This document shows, in pieces, positions 1-9,075 of a DNA stretch of 64,000 nt; the stretch's first letter is position 1; every line of letters begins with the position of its first letter. This stretch comes from Streptomyces griseoflavus (lineage in GTDB: Bacteria > Actinomycetota > Actinomycetes > Streptomycetales > Streptomycetaceae), in contig NZ_BMUC01000007.1 in assembly GCF_014649995.1 (NCBI RefSeq), positions 1-64,000 on the forward strand, read 5' to 3'. The translations under genes and the position numbers were made by a program. The notes beneath the pieces were generated by a model, which saw nothing but the letters and a program-made list of their open reading frames with translations, was not told where the DNA came from and did no database searches.

Positions 1-672
1 GCTGGTGACCAGCTCCCGCAGCGGATACCGGGCCAGCACCGCCTCCACCTCCGGCGTCAACGCCGCCGCCAGCCGGGAGGCGGCCGGACGCCCCTCGTCG
101 CGCAGCGCGCGCACGGCCCCGAGCAGCACGCCCCTCGGCGCCGACTCGGGCACGCCGGACGCCGCCCGCTCGTACAGCCGGGCGCCCTCCTCCAGCACCA
201 GCTCCGTGTCCATCCCCGCCGGGATCTTGATCTGCGCGTGGTGCCGCCAGGTGGTGACCGGATCGCCCCATGCCTCCACCGTGTACGTCCACAGGCCGGG
301 CTCCCCGGCGGTGACGGTCGCCCCCCACCTGTCCGTGCCCGGGGCCAGCTCCCGCATCGGCGTGAACGGTCCCCGGCGGCCCTGCGGATCTGTCAGCACC
401 ACGTCGGCGGCCACCGCGTCGTGGCCCTCCCGGAACACCGTGGCGGAGATCTCGAACGACTCCCCGGTCACGGCCTTGGCGGGACGGCGCCCCTGCCGGA
501 CCAGTGGCCGGACGTCCAGGACCGGGATGCGCCCCACGGCGGTGGCCCGGTGCGTGGACGGTGGCGGGGGCCCTGTCTCGGCAGGACGGTCGGGAGGGGA
601 TCCGGGGCCGCGTTCCACCGGCGTCCGGGCGCCGGGTGCCGGGGGGGATGGCGAGTGGTGCTTGGCGGGCAT
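1..672 (-). CDS. glgE: GlgE maltosyltransferase, N-terminal 224 residues (cut by window start)
   Basis: Alpha-1,4-glucan:maltose-1-phosphate maltosyltransferase extends alpha-glucan chains from maltose-1-phosphate in the cytoplasmic trehalose-to-glycogen route. Only the N-terminus is present. After a Pro-rich lead of about 45 residues, it shows the GlgE opening (GRIPVLDVRPLVRQGRRPAKAV), then the beta-rich N-domain with FEISATVFREGHDAVAADV, and TWRHHAQIKIPAGMDTELVLEEGA leading to a helical insert. The catalytic GH13 barrel lies outside the window. The ATG at 670-672 has an AGGAG six bases upstream. It diverges from glgP across an 840-bp gap, the arrangement I recall from S. coelicolor glgE-I. 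The family call is firm from the N-domain; activity cannot be judged from this fragment. Confidence 0.9.
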   Translation of the reverse strand, partial: MPAKHHSPSPPAPGARTPVERGPGSPPDRPAETGPPPPSTHRATAVGRIPVLDVRPLVRQGRRPAKAVTGESFEISATVFREGHDAVAADVVLTDPQGRRGPFTPMRELAPGTDRWGATVTAGEPGLWTYTVEAWGDPVTTWRHHAQIKIPAGMDTELVLEEGARLYERAASGVPESAPRGVLLGAVRALRDEGRPAASRLAAALTPEVEAVLARYPLRELVTS

Positions 673-1513
673 GACCGCTCCTGTCCGCGTCAACGTGGGT
701 GGGCGGATGACTGTGGGGAGGTGGGTCCTGCGTGGTGTTGTTGAGGGTTACCCGCTGGAGCCTTCCCACACTGTTCGGGTGGGCAATCCGGCACCTTGTT
801 AACTACTCACGCGTATGTCGACACACAAGACCGGCCCCCTCCCGGGCGGGCGGAGCCGGTCGCCGGTGGGCCCGCTCCCACGGCCGCCGGCGCCGTCCCG
901 GACGCCCGGTGCCCGGCACCTCGCGGGGGCCGCGCCACGCGCGGGGAACCCGGAGCGGCCGGTGCGGCGGACCGCGCCCGCACCCGCTCACCTCTCCCCC
1001 CGCCGGGCCCCCTGAGCAGCACGTTCGCCACCCGGGCCGGGGCCGGCCGCCGGCGCCCGGCGCCGCCGCGCCCGTCCCGCGGGGGGAGTCCGCCGGTGTG
1101 CCCGCCCGGGTGATCCGCGCGGTGCCGCACACGGTGGGGACCGAGGTGACCGGGAGTCCTGAAGTGAACGGGCCGGGGCAGGGAACCCGAGCCGGAAAAG
1201 GCCGGTTTCTTGTCCTGCCGCGCGGCGGCTCCGGGCTCGCGGGTGACACCGGGGGCGGTGGAGGCGTGAGCGGCCGCCCCCGGCCGCCGCGGGGGCGACA
1301 TGGGCGTGATGCCGTCGCACGCCGGGGTCGAGCGCGACAAGGACGCCCTCGGGTGCGGAAACGGCCATGTCCGTCATGGTGTGAATCGTTCGGACAGGGG
1401 CACGGGGGTACCCGTGTCTCCCGGCTTCCCGCGCGGACCGTGCCCGCGCCGGTACTGTCGGCAGCGATGCCCGGACGCACACCGCGTCTCCGACGAACGC
1501 GCCGAGGTGGCTT
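673..1513. other. Divergent glgE-glgP intergenic region
   Basis: This 840-bp gap has open frames on both strands, but none has a plausible start, codon pattern or recognisable protein. It must hold the promoters of both glycogen genes. A hairpin with a 6-bp stem and 4-base loop (CACGGG-GGTA-CCCGTG) lies at 1401-1416, 98 bases before the glgP start. The segment at about 720-830 on the glgE side is less GC-rich, as expected for a promoter or leader, but I cannot pick a convincing -35/-10 pair. Confidence 0.5.
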
Positions 1514-4129
1514 GTGAAGGCGATCCGTCGATTCACCGTCCGACCCGTGCTCCCCGAACCCCTCCGGCCTCTGAGCGACCTGGCCCGCAACCTGCGCTGG
1601 TCCTGGCACGCCGAGACCCGTGACCTGTTCCGCTCCGTCGACCCCGAACGCTGGGCCGCCGCCGGCGGCGACCCCGTACGGCTGCTGGGCAGCGTGGCGG
1701 CCGCGAGGCTCGGCGAGCTCGCCGCCGACCGCGCGTTCCTGGACCGCCTCGCCGCGGTCGCGGCCGATCTGGACGCCTACATGACCGGCGAGCGCTGGTA
1801 CCAGGCGCAGACCGAACGGCTGCCCGCCGCCGTCGCCTACTTCTCCCCGGAATTCGGCATCACGGCCGCCCTGCCGCAGTACTCCGGCGGACTCGGCATC
1901 CTCGCCGGCGACCACCTCAAGGCCGCCAGCGACCTCGGCGCCCCCCTCATCGGCGTCGGGCTGCTGTACCGGCACGGCTACTTCCGCCAGTCCCTGTCCC
2001 GGGACGGCTGGCAGCAGGAGCACTACCCCGTCCTCGACCCCAACGAGCTGCCCCTGGACCAGCTCAAGGAGGCCGACGGCACCCCCGCCCATGTCGTCCT
2101 CGCCCTGCCGGGCGGGCGCTCGTTGCGGGCCCGGATCTGGCTGGCCCAGGTGGGCAGGGTCCCGCTGCTGCTGCTGGACTCCGACGTGGAGGAGAACGAC
2201 CTCGGCGAGCGCGGGGTGACCGACCGGCTCTACGGCGGCGGCAGCGAGCACCGGCTGCTCCAGGAGATGCTGCTGGGCATAGGAGGTGTCCGCGCGGTGC
2301 GCGCGTACTGCGCGCTGACCGGGCACCCCGAGCCCGAGGTGTTCCACACCAACGAGGGCCACGCGGGCTTCCTCGGCCTGGAACGCATCGCCGAACTGCG
2401 CGCCGGCGGGCTGGACTTCGACGCCGCGCTCGAGACGGTCCGGGCGGGGACGGTGTTCACCACCCACACGCCCGTCCCGGCCGGCATCGACCGCTTCGAC
2501 CGCGAACTGGTCGCCCGGCACTTCGGCCCGCACGCGGAACTGCCGAACATGGAGGTCGACCGCATCCTCCGGCTCGGCATGGAGACCTACCCCGGTGGCG
2601 CGCCCGACCTGTTCAACATGGCCGTGATGGGTCTGCGGCTGGCCCAGCGCGCCAACGGCGTCTCCCTGCTGCACGGCGACGTCAGCCGGCGGATGTTCGC
2701 CGGGCTCTGGCCGGGGTTCGACGCCGAGGAGGTGCCCATCACCTCCGTCACCAACGGGGTGCACGCGCCCACCTGGGTCGCCCCCGAGGTGTACCGGCTC
2801 GGCGCCCGGCACATCGGCGCCCGGCGGGCCGAGGAGGCGCTGAGCGTCGGTGACTCCGACCGCTGGGACTCCGTCGCCGACATCGCCGACCAGGACATCT
2901 GGGAGCTGCGCCGGTCGCTGCGCGAGCTGCTGGTGCTGGAGGTGCGGGAGCGGCTGCGTGCCTCCTGGCGGCAGCGCGGCGCCGGGACGGCCGAACTGGG
3001 CTGGATCGACGGGGTGCTCGACCCGGACGTACTGACCATCGGGTTCGCCCGGCGCGTCCCCTCGTACAAGCGGCTGACGCTGATGCTGCGCGACCGGGAC
3101 CGGCTGAGGAACCTGCTGCTGCACCCGGAGCGGCCGGTGCAGTTCGTGATCGCGGGCAAGGCGCACCCGGCGGACGACGGCGGCAAGCGGCTCATCCAGG
3201 AGCTGGTCCGCTTCGCCGACGACCCGCGGGTGCGGCACCGGATCGTGTTCCTGCCCGACTACGGCATGGCGATGGCGCAGAAGCTCTACCCCGGCTGCGA
3301 CATCTGGCTGAACAACCCGCTCCGGCCGCTGGAGGCGTGCGGCACCAGCGGCATGAAGGCCGCGCTCAACGGCTGCCTCAACCTGTCCGTGCTGGACGGC
3401 TGGTGGGACGAGTGGTTCCAGCCCGACTTCGGCTGGGCCATCCCCACCGCGGACGGCGCGGGGACGGACCCGGACCGGCGCGACGACATAGAGGCCGCGG
3501 CGCTGTACGACCTGCTGGAGCAGCGGATCACGCCCTGCTTCTACGAGCGGGGGCGCGACGGGATGCCGGACCGGTGGATCGAGATGGTGCGGCGGACGCT
3601 GAGCCTGCTCGGGCCGAAGGTGCTGGCCGGACGGATGGTCCGGGAGTACGTCGAGCGGCTGTACGCGCCCGCCGCCCGCGCCCACCGGGCGATGGACCCC
3701 GACTCGGCGCGGGCGCTCGCCGCGTGGAAGGCGCGGGTGCGCTCCGCCTGGCACGGCGTCACCGTCGACCACGTCGAGACGTCCGTGACGGCCGCCACCG
3801 CGGAGCTCGGCACCACGCTGGGGCTGCGGGTGCGGGTGGGGCTCGGCGACCTCGGTCCCGACGACGTCGAGGTGCAGGCGGTGTCGGGACGGGTCGACGA
3901 GGAGGACCGCCTCACCGACGCGACGGCGGTGCCGCTGAAACCGGTGGGGGCGCCGGACGCGGAAGGACGGTGGGTGTACGAGGGACCGCTGTCGCTGGAC
4001 CGTACGGGACCCTTCGGGTACACGGTGCGGATCCTGCCCGGGCACCGCCTGCTGGCGTCGGGCGCGGAGCTGGGGCTGCTGGCGGTGCCGTCGGAGGACC
4101 TGGCGGGGGCGGGACTGCTGATGCGGTGA
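1514..4129 (+). CDS. glgP: Alpha-glucan (glycogen) phosphorylase
   Basis: This enzyme releases glucose-1-phosphate from alpha-1,4-glucans by PLP-dependent phosphorolysis. The 871-residue protein is of the actinobacterial type with an N-terminal DUF3417 domain (about residues 14-130), followed by the phosphorylase fold. Typical motifs are VAYFSPEFGI, YSGGLGILAGDHLKAASDLG, FHTNEGHAGFL and TNGVHAPTW. The PLP-binding lysine is K615 in EACGTSGMKAALNG. The GTG start at 1514 follows GAGGTGG. The gene diverges from glgE and converges on the DUF1990 gene 22 bp away. Together with glgX at 18.3-20.6 kb it would supply the degradative side of glycogen metabolism. Confidence 0.95.
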   Translation: MKAIRRFTVRPVLPEPLRPLSDLARNLRWSWHAETRDLFRSVDPERWAAAGGDPVRLLGSVAAARLGELAADRAFLDRLAAVAADLDAYMTGERWYQAQTERLPAAVAYFSPEFGITAALPQYSGGLGILAGDHLKAASDLGAPLIGVGLLYRHGYFRQSLSRDGWQQEHYPVLDPNELPLDQLKEADGTPAHVVLALPGGRSLRARIWLAQVGRVPLLLLDSDVEENDLGERGVTDRLYGGGSEHRLLQEMLLGIGGVRAVRAYCALTGHPEPEVFHTNEGHAGFLGLERIAELRAGGLDFDAALETVRAGTVFTTHTPVPAGIDRFDRELVARHFGPHAELPNMEVDRILRLGMETYPGGAPDLFNMAVMGLRLAQRANGVSLLHGDVSRRMFAGLWPGFDAEEVPITSVTNGVHAPTWVAPEVYRLGARHIGARRAEEALSVGDSDRWDSVADIADQDIWELRRSLRELLVLEVRERLRASWRQRGAGTAELGWIDGVLDPDVLTIGFARRVPSYKRLTLMLRDRDRLRNLLLHPERPVQFVIAGKAHPADDGGKRLIQELVRFADDPRVRHRIVFLPDYGMAMAQKLYPGCDIWLNNPLRPLEACGTSGMKAALNGCLNLSVLDGWWDEWFQPDFGWAIPTADGAGTDPDRRDDIEAAALYDLLEQRITPCFYERGRDGMPDRWIEMVRRTLSLLGPKVLAGRMVREYVERLYAPAARAHRAMDPDSARALAAWKARVRSAWHGVTVDHVETSVTAATAELGTTLGLRVRVGLGDLGPDDVEVQAVSGRVDEEDRLTDATAVPLKPVGAPDAEGRWVYEGPLSLDRTGPFGYTVRILPGHRLLASGAELGLLAVPSEDLAGAGLLMR

Positions 4130-4151
4130 GGGAGTGTGCCGGGGCGCGGGC

Positions 4152-4673
4152 TCAGTACTCGTCGAGGCCCCGGGTGGCGAGGCGGCGCAGCACCTTGCCG
4201 CAGCGGCGGGCGTAGGCCTGCTGGAGGCCCCGGGTGGCGGGCCCGCCCGCGCGGGAGTACCAGCGGGCGGGCCTGCTGAACGCCTCGACGGTCAGCCACA
4301 CCGTCCCGTCACCCGTCCGGTCCACGACGAAGGACTCCTCGCCGCACTCCGGATGGCCGGCCAGGGTGCCGTACGCCCAGCCGGCCCTGCGGTGCTCCTC
4401 CACCGTCCACACCACCCGGCAGGGCGCCCTGACGACGCCGGCGAGGGTGATCGTGACGTCGACGTCCGGGGCCGCGCGGTCGGCGGCGGTCTCGACGCCG
4501 ACCCCCATCTCCCGGTGCAGTTCCCAGGTCAGCAGCGCCTCGGCGGCCTGCCGGAAGACCGCCTCGCCCTCGCCGAGGCGGGTGCGCACGCGCATCGGGT
4601 GGAAGCCGGGAGGGCAGAAGCCCGGCTCCCGGGTCGCGCCGACGTGGTCGTAGGTGAAGTCCGCCGAAGACAT
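4152..4673 (-). CDS. DUF1990 (UPF0548) family protein
   Basis: A 173-residue soluble protein matching the DUF1990 pattern: a short TYDHVGATRE start, a central section around LLTWELHREMGVGVET, then VVWTVEEHRRAGWAYGTLAGHPECGEESFVV and a C-terminal FSRPARWYSRAGGPATRGLQ. Such proteins have a SRPBCC-like, ligand-binding-type fold, but their function is unknown. The ATG at 4671-4673 begins MSSADFTYDH; a longer in-frame extension to 5042 runs through the M4 protease terminator and is rejected. It converges on glgP. A 14-bp palindrome lies about 70 bp upstream. Confidence 0.75.
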   Translation of the reverse strand: MSSADFTYDHVGATREPGFCPPGFHPMRVRTRLGEGEAVFRQAAEALLTWELHREMGVGVETAADRAAPDVDVTITLAGVVRAPCRVVWTVEEHRRAGWAYGTLAGHPECGEESFVVDRTGDGTVWLTVEAFSRPARWYSRAGGPATRGLQQAYARRCGKVLRRLATRGLDEY

Positions 4674-4744
4674 GGGACCCAAGACTAGGGGGCCCGGAGC
4701 TCCGGGGACGCGGGCGGGGCGGTGTCCGGCTCTCGCGCCGGGCA

Positions 4745-4758
4745 CCGCACCGGTGCGG
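4745..4758. promoter_or_regulatory. 14-bp perfect palindrome upstream of the DUF1990 gene
   Basis: CCGCACCGGTGCGG is its own reverse complement and lies 72-85 bp upstream of the DUF1990 start, between that gene and the protease terminator. It could be an operator or a minor hairpin. GC-rich genomes produce such palindromes by chance, so support is weak. Confidence 0.25.
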
Positions 4759-4782
4759 GAGGACGGAGCCGGGCAGGAAAGA

Positions 4783-4822
4783 GGCGGCGCCCCGGGTGGT
4801 TCCCACCACCCGGGGCGCCGCC
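4783..4822 (-). terminator. 18-bp perfect-stem terminator hairpin of the M4 protease gene
   Basis: Arms 4783-4800 and 4805-4822 are exact reverse complements separated by a 4-base loop (TCCC). The hairpin begins 14 bases past the protease stop on the minus strand. There is no U-tract, as is usual for Streptomyces terminators. Confidence 0.85.
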
Positions 4823-4836
4823 CTGTCCACGGCCGT

Positions 4837-6882
4837 TTACGGGAAGGTGAGCTTCCAGCCGTTGATGTAGCCGGTGTCGTAGCGTGCCCGGTCCTGCACG
4901 CGCAGGTTCCAGGTGCCGTTGGCCGTCTCGGAGGAGGCGTTGACCGTGAACGTCTGGTTGATGTTGTCCGCGGAGCCGCCGGTGCGGTTGCGCAGGTTGT
5001 ACACCGTGCCGTCCGGGGCCACCAGGTCGACGACCAGGTCACCGCTGTAGGTGTGCACGATGTCGACCGCGACCTGGAGGTTGGACGGCGCGTTGCCCGT
5101 CCGCCCGGTGACGGTGATCGGGGACGTCACCGCGGCACCGTAGTCCGGGATCGAGACGTCGGCGGTGTTCTCGAAGGACGTGCCGCCACCGCCGCCGTCA
5201 CCGGAGCGGGTGCCGACGTTGATGCCGGCCCAGGCGTCCTGCACCGCCTTGTACTCGGCGCTGTCCGTGCCGTACAGCTCACCGGTGGCCGCCAGGGTGC
5301 CGGTGCGGGCGCCCGCGTAGTTGGTGGTGGAGGTGAACTTCGTGGTGAGCGCGCGGAACCAGATCTTCTCCGCCTTGGCGCGGCCGATGCCGGTGACCGG
5401 GAGGCCGTCGGAGGTGGCCGAGTTGTAGGTGACACCGTTGATGGTCTTGGTGCCGCTGCCCTCGCTCAGCAGGTAGAAGAAGTGGTTCGCGGGGCCGGAC
5501 GAGTAGTGGACGTCGACGCTGCCGATGCCCGAGTACCAGTAGTCCTTGGACGCGCCGTCCTTGCTGGGCTTGTCCATGTAGCGCAGCGGCGTGCCGTCGC
5601 CGTTGATGTCGATCTCCTCGCCGATGAGGTAGTCACCGACGTCGGAGGCGTTGTTGGCGTAGAACTCGACGGTGGCGCCGAAGATGTCGCTGGTCGCCTC
5701 GTTCAGGCCGCCGGACTCGCCGCTGTAGACGAGGCGGGCGGTGTTCGAGGTGAGGCCGTGGGTCATCTCGTGCGCGGCCACGTCGATCGAGGTCAGCGGG
5801 TTGGCGTTGCCCGAGCCGTCGCCGTACGTCATGCAGAAGCAGCTGTCGGACCAGAACGCGTTGACGTAGTTGTTGCCGTAGTGGACCCGGGAGTAGGCGC
5901 CCACGCCGTCGCCTCGGATGCCGCTGCGGCCGTGCACGTTCTTGTAGTAGTCCCAGGTCAGCGCGGCCCCGTAGTGGGCGTCGGCGGCGGCCGACTCCAG
6001 GTTGGACGGGCTGCCGTTGCCCCACACGTCGTCGGAGCCGGAGAACAGGGTGCCGGTTCCGGAGGTGCCGCGGTTGAGGTTGTACGTCTTGTGCCCGCCG
6101 CGCGCGCCGTCGGTGAGGTTGTACGACGACCCGGACTGCGTGGTGGTCAGGTCGACGGTGCCGCTGTAGACGGTGTGGCCGGTTCCGTTGTGGACGGCCT
6201 GCCACTCGTACAGCTTCTCGCCCGTGGTGGCGTCCGTGACGACGTGCAGCTCCTGCGGGGTGCCGTCGTGCTGGAGCCCGCCGACGACCGTCTCGTACGC
6301 CACGACCGGCTCGCCGTCGGCCGCCCAGATCACCTTGCGGGGGGCGCGGTCGACGTCGGGGCTCTCGGCCTTCTCGGCCTTCGCGGCGGACAGGGCCTGC
6401 TGCTCGGCCTTGGCGGCCGGCACCTTGGCGGTGGTGGTCGCGGGCTTCACCGCGGCCCGGGTGGCCTTGACCACGGAGGCGGCCTCGCCGGCCGTGTCGC
6501 CCTGGACGACCAGGTCGCCGCCGAGGACGGGCAGTCCGTCGTAGGTGCGCTCGTAGCGCACGTGCACGGTGCCGTCGCGGTCCTTGAGGACGTCACGGAC
6601 GACGAGCTTCTCCTTGGCGCCCAGCCCGAGGTCCTTGGCGGTGCGCGCCTTGGTGGCGTCGGCCTCGCGGATCAGCGCGGCCCGCTCGGCGGGGGTGAGC
6701 CGGACCGACTCGGCGCCCGGCTTCGCCTTGCTCTCGGCCGCCGGTGACCGTTCCGGGGCGGCGGTGGCGGAGCCGGACTGCACGGCCGTGGCGACCAGCG
6801 CGGCCACCCCGGCGAGGGCGACGGCGGCGGCGCGGCGGTGCGTGGTGTGGGGGGTGCGTCTGTGGGACGACCTGGTTCTCAA
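4837..6882 (-). CDS. Secreted neutral zinc metalloprotease (M4, thermolysin-like) with P-domain
   Basis: An extracellular endopeptidase of 681 residues. A signal peptide (twin Arg followed by AAAVALAGVAALVATAV, cleavage near residue 42) precedes an FTP/PepSY-type propeptide (about 55-225) and the M4 catalytic domain. The zinc site is H371-E-M-T-H375 with E395 in GGLNEATSD, the same 24-residue spacing as thermolysin H142-E166. The C-terminal ~115 residues (FENTADVSIPDYGAAVTSPI ... GTWNLRVQDRA) form a proprotein-convertase P-domain, common on Streptomyces secreted proteases. The TTG start at 6880-6882 is set by AGAAGGAG eight bases upstream. The gene is monocistronic with its own terminator. 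Confidence 0.95.
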   Translation of the reverse strand: MRTRSSHRRTPHTTHRRAAAVALAGVAALVATAVQSGSATAAPERSPAAESKAKPGAESVRLTPAERAALIREADATKARTAKDLGLGAKEKLVVRDVLKDRDGTVHVRYERTYDGLPVLGGDLVVQGDTAGEAASVVKATRAAVKPATTTAKVPAAKAEQQALSAAKAEKAESPDVDRAPRKVIWAADGEPVVAYETVVGGLQHDGTPQELHVVTDATTGEKLYEWQAVHNGTGHTVYSGTVDLTTTQSGSSYNLTDGARGGHKTYNLNRGTSGTGTLFSGSDDVWGNGSPSNLESAAADAHYGAALTWDYYKNVHGRSGIRGDGVGAYSRVHYGNNYVNAFWSDSCFCMTYGDGSGNANPLTSIDVAAHEMTHGLTSNTARLVYSGESGGLNEATSDIFGATVEFYANNASDVGDYLIGEEIDINGDGTPLRYMDKPSKDGASKDYWYSGIGSVDVHYSSGPANHFFYLLSEGSGTKTINGVTYNSATSDGLPVTGIGRAKAEKIWFRALTTKFTSTTNYAGARTGTLAATGELYGTDSAEYKAVQDAWAGINVGTRSGDGGGGGTSFENTADVSIPDYGAAVTSPITVTGRTGNAPSNLQVAVDIVHTYSGDLVVDLVAPDGTVYNLRNRTGGSADNINQTFTVNASSETANGTWNLRVQDRARYDTGYINGWKLTFP

Positions 6883-7269
6883 CGCTGACTCCTTCTGCGT
6901 GGCCGCGGGTCACGCGGCCTGGGGAGACCGGCCGGCGGGTGAGCCGTCCGGGCAGAACGGAAGTGCGAGGTGCTCTGAGCCGTGGCCGCCCCGCAGCGGG
7001 GTGGAGCCGTGGGGTGGAGCTGTGGGGTTGCTGTGCGGCGGCCGTGGGAAGAGTGGCAGGGGATCGCGGTTGCTGTCAGGAGCGCGTCAACACATTGGCC
7101 GGAAATCGTTCGTTGTCCGGGAGTTCGGGTTCGGTATACGAACGGTTGGGGGGCGGGGTGGGGTGGTGGGGGTGCGGGTGGTCCGGTTCTCGCCCCCGCC
7201 GCCCCTTCCCGTCCCGTCCCCGGGGGCTGCGCCCCCGGACCCCCCTCCGGCCCTGAACGGGCCTTGTCC
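6883..7269. other. Protease upstream region and intergenic repeat zone
   Basis: There is no convincing gene in these 387 bases. The half nearest the protease should contain its promoter; a TTGACG hexamer on the minus strand at 7090-7085 is a possible -35 but has no good -10 partner. The distal half becomes G-tract rich and runs into the hairpin repeat described separately. Confidence 0.5.
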
Positions 7270-7290
7270 TCAAACGCCGGACGGGCTGGA
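7220..7290. repeat. Streptomyces-type intergenic hairpin repeat
   Basis: The stem CCGGGGGC-TGC-GCCCCCGG (7220-7238) is followed by the downstream module containing TCCTCAAACGCCGGACGGGC (about 7267-7286). From memory, this hairpin plus CTCAAACGCCGGACGGGCTG pattern recurs many times between genes of Streptomyces genomes. Here it lies just beyond the stop of the downstream ABC exporter gene, where it can act as its terminator, and it overlaps the last codons of that gene. Confidence 0.65.
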
Positions 7291-9075
7291 TGGGCCGGGC
7301 GGGGTGGATGGGCCGGATGGGCCGGAGGCGGGGGTGCCGTGCCAGGAGTTCCAGAGGGAGGCGTAGGTGCCGCCCGCCGCCACCAGGGTCTCGTGCGTGC
7401 CGAGTTCGGTCAGGCGGCCGTCCTCCATGACGGCCACCCGGTCCGCGTCGTGCGCGGTGTGCAGCCGGTGCGCGACGGCTATGACCGTACGGCCCTCCAG
7501 GACGGCGGCCAGCGCGCGCTCGGTGTGCCGGGCCGTCGTCGGGTCGAGCAGCGCGGTCGCCTCGTCGAGGATCAGCGTGTGCGGATCGGCCAGCACGACC
7601 CGGGCCAGTGCGAGTTGCTGCGCCTGCGAACCGTCGGTCGCGTGCCCGCCCTCGCCGAGCTCGGTGTCCAGCCCCCGCGGCAGCCCGCGCACCCACGGCG
7701 CGGCGCCCACCACGTCCAGCGCCGCCCACACCTCCCCGTCCGTTGCCGCTGGTTCGGCGATCCGCAGGTTGTCGCGCACCGACCCGAGGAAGACGTGGTG
7801 CTCCTGGGTGACCAGCACCACCTGCCGGCGCAGCCGCTCCGGGTCGAGGGCGGACACCGGCACCCCGCCCACGGTCACCGTCCCCGACGTCGGCGCGTCC
7901 ACGCCCGCCAGCAGCCGGCTCAGCGTGGTCTTGCCGGCGCCGGACGGACCCACCACCGCCAGCCGTTCGCCCGGTGTCACCGTCAGATCGACCCCGCGCA
8001 GCACCTCACCGCCGCCGTCGTACGCGTAGCGCACCCCGGACACGTCGATGAGGCCGCCGGCCGGGTCGGGGCCGGCGCCCCGCTCCACCTGGCGCGGCGC
8101 CCGGGCCAGTCCCTCCACCCGGGCGAAGGAGGCCCCGCCGGCCTGCAACTGCTCCAGCCGCATCAGCACCTCGTCCAGCGGCCCGGTCAGCTGGAGCAGG
8201 TACAGCGACGCGCTCACCACCGCCCCGAGACTCACCGTGCCCTGCTGGTGCAGCCATCCGCCGAGCAGCAGCACACCGGCCACCGGCACGACGTAGGACA
8301 CCTCGACCACGGGAAAGAACACCGTGCGCAGGAACAGCGTGTGGAACCGGGTGCGCCGGGACGTCTCCAGCGCCTCGCGGCTCGCCCGGATCCGCCGCTC
8401 CTCCAGCCGGAACGCCTCCACCGTACGGGCCCCCGCCGCCGTCGCCGCGACGATCTCCGCCACGTCCGAGTTGGCCGCGCCCTCGGCGAGGTAGGCGGCG
8501 CGGGCCCGGCGCAGATACCAGCGCAGCACCAGCCAGATCGGCGTCAGCCCGAGCAGCCCCAGGACGCCCGGCAGCGGAGCCACCACCAGGACCGCCCCCA
8601 TCAGGAACAGCGACTGCACGGCGTTGACCAGCAGCGAGGGACCGGCGTCGCGCAGCGTCGTCCCCACGGCGGTGACGTCCGCCGTGCCCCGCGCCGTCAG
8701 ATCACCCGTGCCGGCCCGCTCGACCACCGACGACGGCAGCGCCAGCGCCCGGTCCACGAACCGCTCCCGCACCCGGGCCAGCGTCCGCTCCCCGAAACGG
8801 TGCCCCACGTACCGGGCCCAGCGGGACAGCAGCAACTGCGTGACGGCGCACAGCAGGATGACCGGCGCCAGCCGGTCCACCACCGCCACCCCGCCCCCGT
8901 CGCGCACCCCGTCGACGATCCGCCCGAGCAGCCAGGGCCCGGCCAGCCCGGCCAGGGCCGCCAGCCCGTTCAGCGCCAGTACGCCGGCGAAGGCCCGCCG
9001 GTCCGCGCGCACCAGCCCCGCGGCGGCCCGCCGCACATCGGCGGGCCCGGCGAGGGGAAGCCGGTCCCCGCTCAT
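7270..9075 (-). CDS. ABC exporter half-transporter (ATP-binding and permease), catalytic partner
   Basis: A 601-residue protein with an N-terminal six-helix exporter membrane domain (about 25-310) and a C-terminal nucleotide-binding domain. Walker A is intact (GPSGAGKTT, near residue 376), as are Walker B ([12 protein letters not shown]) and the switch histidine (AVAHRLHT). The signature motif is abnormal: [16 protein letters not shown] replaces LSGGQ. It overlaps the upstream gene by ATGA (9072-9075), and the two should form a heterodimer whose other half has the reciprocal defects. The final ~22 residues ([22 protein letters not shown]) are Gly/Pro/Ser-rich and are encoded by the edge of an intergenic repeat. 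Substrate unknown. Confidence 0.9.
   Translation of the reverse strand: MSGDRLPLAGPADVRRAAAGLVRADRRAFAGVLALNGLAALAGLAGPWLLGRIVDGVRDGGGVAVVDRLAPVILLCAVTQLLLSRWARYVGHRFGERTLARVRERFVDRALALPSSVVERAGTGDLTARGTADVTAVGTTLRDAGPSLLVNAVQSLFLMGAVLVVAPLPGVLGLLGLTPIWLVLRWYLRRARAAYLAEGAANSDVAEIVAATAAGARTVEAFRLEERRIRASREALETSRRTRFHTLFLRTVFFPVVEVSYVVPVAGVLLLGGWLHQQGTVSLGAVVSASLYLLQLTGPLDEVLMRLEQLQAGGASFARVEGLARAPRQVERGAGPDPAGGLIDVSGVRYAYDGGGEVLRGVDLTVTPGERLAVVGPSGAGKTTLSRLLAGVDAPTSGTVTVGGVPVSALDPERLRRQVVLVTQEHHVFLGSVRDNLRIAEPAATDGEVWAALDVVGAAPWVRGLPRGLDTELGEGGHATDGSQAQQLALARVVLADPHTLILDEATALLDPTTARHTERALAAVLEGRTVIAVAHRLHTAHDADRVAVMEDGRLTELGTHETLVAAGGTYASLWNSWHGTPASGPSGPSTPPGPSSPSGV

Noticed and set aside
1426..1458. 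TTCCCG and TACTGT as a glgP promoter
   Set aside because: The spacing is 21 bp, too long for a normal -35/-10 pair.
803..4045. 1,080-codon open frame on the minus strand opposite glgP
   Set aside because: It is an antisense shadow produced by the GC-biased third positions of glgP; the protein has no recognisable domain and runs through the divergent promoter region.
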